Origin: Sporichthyaceae bacterium
Lineage (GTDB): Bacteria; Actinomycetota; Actinomycetes; JACCYY01
Direction of reading: 5' to 3'
DNA length: 9,420 nucleotides
NCBI GenBank assembly: GCA_013696235.1
Contig: JACCYY010000009.1
Span: 1-9,420, forward strand
The position numbers and the translations under genes were made by a program. This document shows, piece by piece, positions 1 through 6,863 of the stretch (within the stretch, counting starts at the first letter, position 1; every line of letters starts with the position of its first letter). The notes beneath the pieces are model-generated. The model worked only from the letters and a program-made list of their open reading frames with translations. It was not told the DNA's origin and searched no databases.

Positions 1-2246
1 GCGAACGGATCGGCCAGCTCGAGGACCTCGACCTGCATGGGCGGCATGTCGAGGATCGTGGGGATCAGGTAGTCGGTGAACGACGCGTTCACGATCTTTC
101 CGTCGCGCACCAGGATCTCCTCCATCACCGCGAGCCCGAGGCCCTGTGCCGAGCCGCCGTGGATCTGGCCGAGCACCGCACCTGGGTTGATCGCCTTGCC
201 GACGTCCTGCGCGCAGGCGAGCTCGACCACCTTGATCAGCCCGAGCTCGGTGTCCACGTCCACGACGGCGCGGTGCGCGGCGAAGGCGTACTGCACGTGC
301 GCGAAGCCCTGCCCGGTCTCCGGGTCGACGGCGTGGGTCGGGCGGTGCCGGTACGTCGCGGTCTGCTCGATCGCGGCTTCGCCGACCACCTCAGCGACGG
401 TCGCCACCACACCGTCCCGCGCGGAGACGATCTTGCCGTCGGACAGCTGCAGGTCGTCGACCTCGTGCCCCGGTCGGCCGAGCGTCCGCCGTACGCGCGC
501 CAGCACTTCCGTCCGCACGGCCTGACATGCGAGCTGCACAGCACCCCCCGTCACGTACGTCTGGCGCGAAGCCGACGTCGAACCACCCGACCCGACGTTG
601 GTGTCCTTGGGCGCCACCATGACCTGGTCGACGCCGAGCTCGGTGCGGCAGATCTGCTGCTCGACCGTGACCAGGCCCTGCCCGACCTCGGCCGCAGCGG
701 TGTGCACGGTCGCCACTGCCTCGCCACCGACCACCTCGAGCCTGACCCGCGCCGTCGAGCAGTCGTCGAAACCCTCGGAGAACGCGACGTTCTTGTACGC
801 GACGGCGTAGCCGGTGCCGCGCACCACGCCCTCGCCGTGCGTGGTGTTCGCCACACCTCCGGGCATGGATCGCAGGTCGACCGGGCCGTCGCCAGGCTCC
901 GTGGCCGCAGCCGGCAGGGGCATCGCCTGGAGCCGCCGGAGCAGCTCCACGACCGGCGCCGGGCTGTCGATCACCTGCCCGGTCGGCGTCTCCGACCCCT
1001 CCGACATCGCGTTCAGGCAGCGCAGCTCGACCGGATCGAGGCCGAGCTCGTCCGCCATCCGGTCCATGATCGCCTCGTACGCGAACGCGGTCTGCACCGA
1101 CCCGAACCCGCGCATCGCTCCGCACGGCGGGTTGTTGGTGTACGCGCCGTAGCAGTCGACGTGGATGTTCGGGATCACGTACGGCCCGAGGCCCATCGTG
1201 CCGGCATTGCCGACGACGGCCGGCGTGCTGGACGCGTACGCGCCACCGTCGAGGTGGATCGTCGCGTGCGCGTAGACCAGGCGACCGTCGCGGCCCGCGC
1301 CGTACTCGTAGCGCATCCAGGCCGGGTGGCGGTGGACGTGGCCGAAGAAGGACTCCTCGCGGTTGTAGGAGATCTTCACGGGCCTGCCGGTGTGCAGCGC
1401 GAGCAGGCAGGCGTGGACGTGCATCGAGAGGTCCTCGCGCCCGCCGAACGCGCCGCCGACCCCGGCGAGGGTGAGCCGCACCTTCTCCGGGCCGAGCCCG
1501 AGCGCCTCGCAGATCTGACGCTGGTCGACGTGCAGCCACTGGGTCGACACGAAGAGGTCGACGCCACCGTCCTCGGCCGGCACGGCGAGCCCGGACTCCG
1601 GTCCGAGGAAGGCCTGGTCCTGCATGCCGACCTCGAAGTCCAGCGTCACCACCACGTCCGCGGTGGGCTCCGGGTCGCCCTTGCGGATCTTGAGATGACG
1701 AAGGAGGTTGCCCTGCGGGTGGAGGACCGCCGCCTCCCGGCTGAGCTCCCGCACCTCCGGGGTGGTCTCGTGCACCCGGTCGACCATCGGGTGACCGAGC
1801 GCGAACCGCGGGTCGGTCACCGGCTCGTGCACCTCGTACTCGACCTTGATCCTTTTCGCGGCTCGCCGGGCCACCTCGAGATCATCCGCGGCGACCAGCG
1901 CAACCGGCTCCCCGTGGTAGCGCACCCAGTCGTGGGCGAGCACCGGCTGATCGGCGAGCTCGAGCCCGAAGACGTTGCGGCCGGGCACGTCGTCGGCAGT
2001 CAGCACGGCGACCACCCCGGCCGTCGCGAGCGCGTCGCCGATGTCGATCGACACGATCCGGGCGTACGGGTGGGGGCTGCGAAGCGTGACGCCCCAGACC
2101 ATGTGGTCGGCCCAGAGGTCGCTCCCGTAGGCGAACTCGCCGCGCACCTTGAGCCGGCCGTCGGGCCGCTCCGGGCTCCCGCCGACGCCACCGGTCGGCC
2201 GAGCCGGTGCGTCGACGGCGGTCCTCGTACCGGTCGGAGCGGTCAT
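1..2246 (-). CDS. pucD: Xanthine dehydrogenase, molybdopterin-binding large subunit (3' end beyond window)
   Basis: Catalytic molybdenum subunit of a three-subunit xanthine dehydrogenase that hydroxylates hypoxanthine to xanthine and xanthine to urate in the cytoplasm; electrons pass to the 2Fe-2S and FAD subunits encoded upstream. About 748 residues are visible. The first ~130 residues match the small N-terminal aldehyde-oxidase/xanthine-dehydrogenase domain (KVRGEFAYGSDLWADHM). The molybdopterin domain follows, with GGAFGGRED at 264-272, CGAMRGFG at 375-382, EVGQG at 520-524 and a GGSTSASRQ segment. The reading stops after a conserved ELADPF, just before the usual GAKGxGE with the catalytic glutamate, so that residue cannot be checked; about 50 codons are missing. 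The ATG overlaps the deaminase stop as ATGA and has no Shine-Dalgarno sequence, which points to coupled translation. E. coli naming would be xdhA. The family is certain; exact substrate preference is inferred from the uricase context. Confidence 0.95.
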   Translation of the reverse strand, partial: MTAPTGTRTAVDAPARPTGGVGGSPERPDGRLKVRGEFAYGSDLWADHMVWGVTLRSPHPYARIVSIDIGDALATAGVVAVLTADDVPGRNVFGLELADQPVLAHDWVRYHGEPVALVAADDLEVARRAAKRIKVEYEVHEPVTDPRFALGHPMVDRVHETTPEVRELSREAAVLHPQGNLLRHLKIRKGDPEPTADVVVTLDFEVGMQDQAFLGPESGLAVPAEDGGVDLFVSTQWLHVDQRQICEALGLGPEKVRLTLAGVGGAFGGREDLSMHVHACLLALHTGRPVKISYNREESFFGHVHRHPAWMRYEYGAGRDGRLVYAHATIHLDGGAYASSTPAVVGNAGTMGLGPYVIPNIHVDCYGAYTNNPPCGAMRGFGSVQTAFAYEAIMDRMADELGLDPVELRCLNAMSEGSETPTGQVIDSPAPVVELLRRLQAMPLPAAATEPGDGPVDLRSMPGGVANTTHGEGVVRGTGYAVAYKNVAFSEGFDDCSTARVRLEVVGGEAVATVHTAAAEVGQGLVTVEQQICRTELGVDQVMVAPKDTNVGSGGSTSASRQTYVTGGAVQLACQAVRTEVLARVRRTLGRPGHEVDDLQLSDGKIVSARDGVVATVAEVVGEAAIEQTATYRHRPTHAVDPETGQGFAHVQYAFAAHRAVVDVDTELGLIKVVELACAQDVGKAINPGAVLGQIHGGSAQGLGLAVMEEILVRDGKIVNASFTDYLIPTILDMPPMQVEVLELADPF

Positions 2247-3619
2247 GACGCGGCCGCGCGCGAGAGCAGCGCGTCGCGGGCGGTGACCGCGCCACGAGCC
2301 GCCGCGTCCTCGTCGACCGTCACGACGCGGTCGTGCTCCACCACCGCGCGCCCGCCGACGAGCAGCAGCTCCAGCGGCGGCGGCGCACCGAGCACGAGCG
2401 CGGCCACCGGGTCCTCGATCCCGGCGTGGGCCAGCGTGTCCAACCGCCAGAGCGCGAGATCGGCGAGCTTGCCGGGCTCGATCGAGCCCAGCTCGTCGGC
2501 CCGTCCGAGCACCTGGGCACCGCCCATCGTGGCCATCTCCAGCCCGTCCCGGACGCTCAGCGCGGTCGGACCACCGCGGGCCCGGCCGAACAGCACCGCG
2601 TGGCGGACCTCCTCGAGCAGCGAGCTCGCCTCGTTCGACGCCGCCCCGTCGACGCCGAGTCCGACGGCGACCCCGGCGTCGCGCAGGTCGCGGCTGCGGG
2701 CGATCCCGGCACCGAGGCGGGCATTCGACGAGGGGCAGTGCGCGACGCCGGTGCCGGTGGCGCCGAACGACTTGATGTCCCGGTCGCTCAGGTGGACCGC
2801 GTGCGCGAACCACACGTCCGGACCGAGCCACCCGAGCTCGGCCATGTACTGCGCCGGCGAGCAGCCGAAGCGGTCCCGGCAGAAGTCGTCCTCGTCGGTC
2901 GTCTCGGCCAGGTGCGTGTGCAGCCGTACGCGGTTGCGCCGGGCCAGCTCGGCCGCCTCGACCATGAGCTCGCGGGTGACCGAGAACGGTGAGCACGGGG
3001 CGACCCCGACCCGCACCATCGCACCCGCGGTCGGGTCGTGGTGCCGGTCGATCGCGTCCTGGGTCGCGGCCAGGATCGCGTCCCGCTCCTCGACGACGTG
3101 ATCGGGGGGCAGCCCCCCGTCGCGCTGACCGAGGTCCATCGAGCCCCGGGTCGGGTGGAACCGCACGCCGACCCGGGTCGCCGCGGCGATCTCGGTGGCG
3201 AGCAGGTCTCCGGCGCCGCGCGGGAACACGTAGTGGTGGTCGGTCGTCGTCGTGCAGCCGGTGCGGACCAGCCAGGCCAGCGCAGCGGTGGCCGCCTGAT
3301 CCACCACCTCCGCGTCGAGCCCGGCCCAGATCGGGTAGAGGTGGGTGAGCCAGCCGAACAGCGGCTCGTCCACCGCGTGTCCGCGCGTCGCCCACTGGTA
3401 GAGGTGGTGGTGGGTATTCACCAGGCCCGGCGTGAGCACGCAGCCGGATCCGTCGACGCGGCGGGCACCACTCCACCGCGCGTCCGTCGGCGCCGGACCG
3501 CTGGCGACCGCGACGATCACACCGTCCTGGACCACGACATGACCACGCTCGTGCTCAGTGCGCGCCGCGTCCACCGTCACCACCGCGCAGCCGTCGATGA
3601 TCATCGCCTCGGCGCTCAC
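2243..3619 (-). CDS. 8-oxoguanine deaminase-like amidohydrolase (TRZ/ATZ family)
   Basis: A 458-residue metal-dependent amidohydrolase, predicted to deaminate 8-oxoguanine to urate plus ammonia. Visible amidohydrolase metal-site elements are NTHHHLYQ with H70/H72, HTHLAET with H236 and E239, FAHAVH with H273, and GVDGAASNE with D324. The stretch RFHPTRGSMDLGQRDGGLP (154-170) resembles, from memory, the family that contains 8-oxoguanine deaminase and hydroxyatrazine hydrolases. SIEPGKLADLAL at 379-390 is the usual C-terminal composite-domain segment. The chosen start is the GTG at 3619, which overlaps the 2Fe-2S gene stop by 4 bases (GTGA) and has GAGG seven bases upstream. An ATG five codons inside is the alternative, and the longer frame upstream to 3694 runs over the 2Fe-2S gene. 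The gene sits inside the xanthine dehydrogenase gene set and also overlaps pucD by 4 bases. Guanine or another aminopurine/triazine is a possible substrate; 8-oxoguanine is favoured because the product would feed the encoded uricase. Confidence 0.88.
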   Translation of the reverse strand: MSAEAMIIDGCAVVTVDAARTEHERGHVVVQDGVIVAVASGPAPTDARWSGARRVDGSGCVLTPGLVNTHHHLYQWATRGHAVDEPLFGWLTHLYPIWAGLDAEVVDQAATAALAWLVRTGCTTTTDHHYVFPRGAGDLLATEIAAATRVGVRFHPTRGSMDLGQRDGGLPPDHVVEERDAILAATQDAIDRHHDPTAGAMVRVGVAPCSPFSVTRELMVEAAELARRNRVRLHTHLAETTDEDDFCRDRFGCSPAQYMAELGWLGPDVWFAHAVHLSDRDIKSFGATGTGVAHCPSSNARLGAGIARSRDLRDAGVAVGLGVDGAASNEASSLLEEVRHAVLFGRARGGPTALSVRDGLEMATMGGAQVLGRADELGSIEPGKLADLALWRLDTLAHAGIEDPVAALVLGAPPPLELLLVGGRAVVEHDRVVTVDEDAAARGAVTARDALLSRAAAS

Positions 3620-4098
3620 GCCGTCGCCTCGCGACCACGGGCGGCAGCCAGCCGGACCGCGTCGAGGATGGACTCGTAACCGGTGCACCGGCACACGTTT
3701 CCGGCCAGCGCCTCGCGGATCTCCGCGTCGCTGGGGTCCGGATCACGGGCCAGGAGGTCGACGGTGGCGACGACCAGTCCCGGGGTGCAGAAGCCGCACT
3801 GCACGGCGCCGGTCTCGACGAACGCGCGCTGGACGGGGTGCAGGTCGTCCGGTTCCGGCCCGGCCAGGCCCTCGACCGTACGGACGTCGCGTCCCTCGGC
3901 CTGACCGGCCGCGACCAGGCAGGCGCAGACGAGCACCCCGTCGAGGAAGATCGAGCACGACCCGCACTCGCCCTGCTCGCAGGCGTTCTTGGAGCCGGGC
4001 AGGCCCATCCGCTCGCGCAGCACGAAGAGCAGGCTCTCCCCCGGCCACACGTCGTCGACCTCGCGCGGCTCGCCGTTCACCGAGCAGGTGATCCGCAT
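3616..4098 (-). CDS. pucE: Xanthine dehydrogenase, 2Fe-2S subunit
   Basis: Small iron-sulfur subunit (160 residues, normal length) that relays electrons from the molybdenum centre to the FAD subunit. The N-terminal ferredoxin-like domain has cysteines C40, C45, C48 and C60 (CEQGECGSC, then VCAC). The C-terminal four-helix domain has the second cluster ligands C101 and C104 (CGFC) plus C136 and C138 (NVCRCTGY). Thus both 2Fe-2S sites have complete ligand sets. The ATG at 4098 starts three bases after the pucC stop (4102-4104), with GAGGG about eleven bases upstream inside pucC. The stop overlaps the start of the deaminase gene by 4 bases. The same fold serves other molybdenum hydroxylases such as CO or nicotinate dehydrogenases, so the assignment to xanthine rests on its operon neighbours. 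E. coli equivalent: xdhC. Confidence 0.96.
   Translation of the reverse strand: MRITCSVNGEPREVDDVWPGESLLFVLRERMGLPGSKNACEQGECGSCSIFLDGVLVCACLVAAGQAEGRDVRTVEGLAGPEPDDLHPVQRAFVETGAVQCGFCTPGLVVATVDLLARDPDPSDAEIREALAGNVCRCTGYESILDAVRLAAARGREATA
3627..3630 (-). promoter_or_regulatory. Ribosome binding site deciding the deaminase start
   Basis: GAGG lies inside the last codons of the 2Fe-2S gene, seven bases before the GTG at 3619. The alternative ATG at 3604 has a GAGG only two bases away, which is too close, so the GTG is preferred. Confidence 0.6.
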
Positions 4099-4101
4099 CC
4101 G

Positions 4102-4971
4102 CTACGCCGCCCTCTGGTAGTCGGTCCACGCCCAGCCGAGCGCGCGCCGGGCCATCACCCGCAGGGCGTGGCGCCGGTATGCAGCGGTCCCTCGGACGTC
4201 GTCGATCGGATCCGCAGCCTGCCCGACCAGGTCAGCGAAGCGTTCCGCAAGCCTGTCCGGGATGTCGGCGCGCGAGTCCCACAGACCCGCCGCGGACAGC
4301 TCACCGGCCAGCGCGTCCTCAGCCGCTCTGGCCCGGCGCGGGGTCGGGGCGGCCGAGCCGATACCCGTCCCGACGGACCGGCGGTCCGGGTGCAGGGCGA
4401 GCCCGAACGCGGCGACCGCGATCACCATCGCGTTGCGGGTGCCGATCTTGCTGAACTGCTGCGGCCCAGCGGGAGGTCGCACCAGCACGGACTTGATCAG
4501 CTCGTCCGGCTCGAGCGCCGTGCGCTTGACCCCGGTGAAGAACTCGTCGACCGGGATCTCGCGCGTTCCCCGTACGGACTCCACCTCGACCACGGCGTAC
4601 GCGGCCAGGAGTGCTGGGTGGCAGTCACCGGCCGGCGACCCGGTACCGAGGTTGCCCCCGACCGTGCCCCGATTGCGGATCTGCGGCGACCCGACCGTCC
4701 GGGACGCGAGCGCCAGACCCGGCAGCCGTCCGCCGAGATCTTGGATGAGCCGGGTGTAGGTCACCCCGGCGCCGATCCGGACCTGGTCGCCGTCCTCGGA
4801 CCACTCCGCGAGCTCGGCGACGCCGGTGAGGTCGAGCAGGACGTCGGGTCGCCGGTGGTCGAAGTTCAACTCCACCATGACGTCGGTGCCGCCCTGGATC
4901 GGCGCGGCATCGGGGTGCGCGGCCTTGGTCTGGACGGCCTCGAGCCAGGACTGCGGCTGCTGGAAGTCCAC
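4102..4971 (-). CDS. pucC: Xanthine dehydrogenase, FAD-binding subunit
   Basis: Medium (FAD) subunit of 289 residues, normal for the family; it accepts electrons from the 2Fe-2S clusters and passes them to the final acceptor, probably NAD+. The FAD pyrophosphate-binding loops typical of the CO-dehydrogenase flavoprotein fold are present: IQGGTDVMVELN at 25-36 and RNRGTVGGNLGTGSPAGD at 99-116. The C-terminal region contains the expected CODH-type FAD C-terminal domain (KIGTRNAMVIAVAAFGLAL, around 195-213). The start is GTG at 4971, four bases after the uricase stop, with AGG seven bases upstream in AGGTGA. It ends with TAG three bases before pucE. Close spacing on both sides puts it in the same transcript. 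E. coli equivalent: xdhB. Confidence 0.95.
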   Translation of the reverse strand: MDFQQPQSWLEAVQTKAAHPDAAPIQGGTDVMVELNFDHRRPDVLLDLTGVAELAEWSEDGDQVRIGAGVTYTRLIQDLGGRLPGLALASRTVGSPQIRNRGTVGGNLGTGSPAGDCHPALLAAYAVVEVESVRGTREIPVDEFFTGVKRTALEPDELIKSVLVRPPAGPQQFSKIGTRNAMVIAVAAFGLALHPDRRSVGTGIGSAAPTPRRARAAEDALAGELSAAGLWDSRADIPDRLAERFADLVGQAADPIDDVRGTAAYRRHALRVMARRALGWAWTDYQRAA

Positions 4972-4975
4972 GCGA

Positions 4976-5881
4976 TCACCTGGCCGAGTCGTCGAGCCAA
5001 GCCAGGCCCGGGTCGCCGGCGTCGTCGCGCACGACGTTCGCCTGGATCAGACCGTACGGCCGGTCGGCCGCGTGGTAGACCTCGCCCGGGTTGTCCAGCC
5101 CGAACGGCTGCAGATCGACCAGGAAGTGGTGCAGGTTCGGCGCCGTCAGCCGTACCTCGTCGATCGCTGGCTCCTCCTCGAGCACCGCCCGACCCATCTC
5201 CCAGAGCGTCTGCTGGAGGGCCAGGCTGTGGAGGGCGGCGAACGTGGCCAGCAGGCGGTCGCGCACCCGTCCGTGCTGCGCGTCCCAGTCCTCGGCCGGC
5301 GTCGGGTCGGAGCGCCACTGGACGACGAGGGAGGTGGCGAGCACGCGGTCGTCGGTGTCGGCGAGCGTCGTGTACCGGTCGGCCAGGAAGCCGCGGAACT
5401 CCGACCCGGTCGACTTCAGCACGACCAGGTCCCGCAGGCCGGAGACCATCCAGGCGCGCTGGTCGGCGTCGCGACCCTGGACCGTCGAGGTCGCGGTGCG
5501 GGTCGCGCCACCGGGCCGGGTGAACGCATGGCCGTGCGGAGCACCGTCGACGTCGATCCTGGCCCAGGCCGCCTCGTGCACCGTCACCCGAGCGAGGTCG
5601 ACCGACTCGACGGTGTCGACGAAGTGCCTTGCCAGCTCGAGCGCGAACTCCTCGGCCGCTCCGACGCCGCGCTCCTTGGCCAGTGCGAACACCGTGTTCT
5701 TCTGGGTGTCGGTCGGCAGGACCTTCGCCTGGTCGCCCTCGAGATGCGCCGCCGCGAAGTCCCCGCGCAGGGAGGTGGACACGGTCAGGTCGCGGAGCTC
5801 GTGGTGGTCGCCCTCGCGGGTGACCCGGACCAGGTGCGTCTCCGCCTTGCCGTACTGGTTGAACCCGAGCGAGATCCCCAT
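4976..5881 (-). CDS. pucL: Urate oxidase (uricase, cofactor-independent)
   Basis: A 301-residue uricase of usual length that oxidises urate with O2 to 5-hydroxyisourate and H2O2, without metal or flavin. By alignment from memory with the Aspergillus flavus enzyme, the active-site residues are present: K12 in YGKAE, T57-D58 in LPTDTQKNT, F162, R179 in TDDR, Q223, and N249/H251 in PNLHHF. Two T-fold domains are therefore complete. Unlike Bacillus PucL there is no fused OHCU decarboxylase domain; that activity is a separate gene upstream. The ATG at 5881 lies four bases after the uraH stop and has GGGGGAG eight bases upstream. The frame stays open to 6148 but the extra part overlaps uraH and has no uricase similarity, so it is excluded. 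The C-terminus lacks an obvious peroxisomal signal, as expected for a bacterium. Confidence 0.97.
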   Translation of the reverse strand: MGISLGFNQYGKAETHLVRVTREGDHHELRDLTVSTSLRGDFAAAHLEGDQAKVLPTDTQKNTVFALAKERGVGAAEEFALELARHFVDTVESVDLARVTVHEAAWARIDVDGAPHGHAFTRPGGATRTATSTVQGRDADQRAWMVSGLRDLVVLKSTGSEFRGFLADRYTTLADTDDRVLATSLVVQWRSDPTPAEDWDAQHGRVRDRLLATFAALHSLALQQTLWEMGRAVLEEEPAIDEVRLTAPNLHHFLVDLQPFGLDNPGEVYHAADRPYGLIQANVVRDDAGDPGLAWLDDSAR

Positions 5882-5885
5882 CCCC

Positions 5886-6239
5886 CTAGCTCCCCCGGTA
5901 GGTGGAGTACGCGTACGGGCTGAGCAGGAGCGGCACGTGGTGGTGCACCGCACCGTCGTCGACCGTGAAGGTGATCGCCACCTCCGGGAAGAAGCCCGGC
6001 TGGCCGGTGGACGCGTGGTACGCGGCGGTGTCGAAGACCAGGCGGTACGTGCCCGGCTCGAGATGCGCCGGACCCAGGTCACTGACCCGGCCGTCGGCGT
6101 CGGTCCGGCTCGTCGCCACGTGCACGTCATCATGGGCGACGATCGCATGCAGCGTCACGGTGACGTCGGTGGCCGGTCGGCCGAGGGCGGTGTCGAGCAC
6201 GTGCGTCGTGATCAGGCTAGGACCAGGGACGGGGCTCAC
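5886..6239 (-). CDS. uraH: 5-hydroxyisourate hydrolase (transthyretin-related protein)
   Basis: A 117-residue transthyretin-like enzyme that opens 5-hydroxyisourate to OHCU, the step after uricase; it normally acts as a homotetramer. The family signatures are complete: N-terminal THVLDTALGRPA with H13, TDADGR with R51, the HHHVPLLLSP block with H99-H101, and the diagnostic C-terminal YSTYRGS. There is no signal peptide, so a cytoplasmic location is expected. The start is a GTG at 6239 that overlaps the uraD stop as GTGA; upstream ribosome-binding sequence is weak, which suggests coupling to uraD translation. The stop is followed four bases later by the uricase ATG. Confidence 0.97.
   Translation of the reverse strand: MSPVPGPSLITTHVLDTALGRPATDVTVTLHAIVAHDDVHVATSRTDADGRVSDLGPAHLEPGTYRLVFDTAAYHASTGQPGFFPEVAITFTVDDGAVHHHVPLLLSPYAYSTYRGS
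5890..5896 (-). promoter_or_regulatory. Ribosome binding site of urate oxidase
   Basis: GGGGGAG overlaps the final uraH codons and stop, with an eight-base spacer to the ATG at 5881. It supports the short uricase start over the open upstream extension. Confidence 0.6.
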
Positions 6240-6727
6240 GCGGTCACCAGGCGCTCCAGCCGGAGCCGGTTGATCTTGCCCAGCTCGGCGCGGGTCACGA
6301 CCAGCTCGGTGTCCGCGTCGTTGTCGAGCCGGTCCCGCAGGATGGCCAGCAGCTCCGGGCCGCTGCGCCCGGACGCGCAGACCAGGTAGATCCGGCCGAA
6401 CCGCGCCTCGTAGGCACGATTGCCCTCAGCCAGTCCCTCGGCCAGCTCCGCGTCGCCGGTGTCCACGCCGGACTGCTCGCGGCGGGACTGCTCGCCGCCG
6501 GTCCCCGACGGTCGGGCGCCGATCTTGGGGTGGCCGGCCAGCGCGGCATCGAGATCGGCGGCGGTGAGCTGGTCCAGCGCGTCGTCGGCCTGGCGGAGCA
6601 GCTCCTCCAGCGAGCCGTACGGGCGACTGGCGATCATCGCGTCGACCCAGTGCGGGGCGGCGCACACGGCGGCCAGGGCGCGGGCGGCCTCTGCATCGCT
6701 CAGGGCGTTGTGCTCGGCCAGATCCAC
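6236..6727 (-). CDS. uraD: OHCU decarboxylase
   Basis: A 163-residue 2-oxo-4-hydroxy-4-carboxy-5-ureidoimidazoline decarboxylase, which converts OHCU stereospecifically to (S)-allantoin. Family marks are the N-terminal CAAPHWVDAMIASRPYG, the catalytic-type histidine H66 in GHPKIG, the REQSGV segment with E84 near 83-88, and the C-terminal ELGKINRLRLERL. The GTG at 6727 is chosen because VDLAEHNAL is where family members usually begin and the length then fits; the frame is open upstream to a TTG at 6811, but those 28 codons show no similarity. No Shine-Dalgarno sequence precedes the GTG, so a leaderless or unusual start is possible. It is the first gene of the seven-gene operon, and its stop overlaps uraH by 4 bases. 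Confidence 0.92.
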   Translation of the reverse strand: MDLAEHNALSDAEAARALAAVCAAPHWVDAMIASRPYGSLEELLRQADDALDQLTAADLDAALAGHPKIGARPSGTGGEQSRREQSGVDTGDAELAEGLAEGNRAYEARFGRIYLVCASGRSGPELLAILRDRLDNDADTELVVTRAELGKINRLRLERLVTA

Positions 6728-6778
6728 GCACCGATGCTGCCAGACGGCGGACGCCGGCGGCACGGTTCCGATCAGAGG

Positions 6779-6792
6779 GCGCTCAACAGCGC
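6779..6792. repeat. Short inverted repeat in the divergent intergenic region
   Basis: GCGCT, a CAAC spacer and AGCGC form a perfect 5-base inverted repeat about 52 bases upstream of uraD and 72 bases upstream of the MFS gene. Its position suits an operator, but it is short and GC-rich, so it may be chance. Confidence 0.3.
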
Positions 6793-6830
6793 TCGTGCCC
6801 GCGTGTCGCAAAGGCCAGCGCCCATCGATC

Positions 6831-6857
6831 TTGCGGTGCCGCTCCGAGGGCTAGCGT
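6831..6857 (+). promoter_or_regulatory. Probable leaderless promoter of the MFS gene
   Basis: TTGCGG at 6831-6836 and TAGCGT at 6852-6857 are separated by 15 bases, slightly short of the ideal. TAGCGT fits the actinobacterial TANNNT -10 pattern. It ends six bases before the GTG at 6864, so transcription would begin at or next to the start codon. Confidence 0.5.
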
Positions 6858-6863
6858 CCGGGG

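Larger units (their letters stand above)
6728..6863. promoter_or_regulatory. Divergent intergenic region between uraD and the MFS gene
   Basis: This 137-base region separates the two divergent starts and must hold promoters for both the purine operon and the transporter. The plus-strand promoter can be read (separate entry). For the operon I see no clear TANNNT-type -10; CAGCAT (6739 down to 6734), six bases before the GTG, is only a weak leaderless candidate. An inverted repeat near the middle is listed separately. Confidence 0.55.

Noticed and set aside
159..3101. Open frame of 980 codons on the plus strand, with other long plus-strand frames at 3838-5523 and 4826-5923
   Set aside because: They are exactly antisense to confidently identified xanthine dehydrogenase, deaminase and uricase genes. 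Their translations are Arg/Val/Asp/His-rich with no family motif, as expected from the complement of G/C-biased third positions.
5882..6148. N-terminal extension of urate oxidase
   Set aside because: The extension overlaps all of the central uraH coding region, has no uricase similarity, and the ATG at 5881 has a good ribosome binding site and gives normal family length.
6728..6811. Longer uraD start at a TTG (6811) or GTG (6763)
   Set aside because: The added residues show no OHCU decarboxylase similarity, and the GTG at 6727 coincides with the usual N-terminus of the family.
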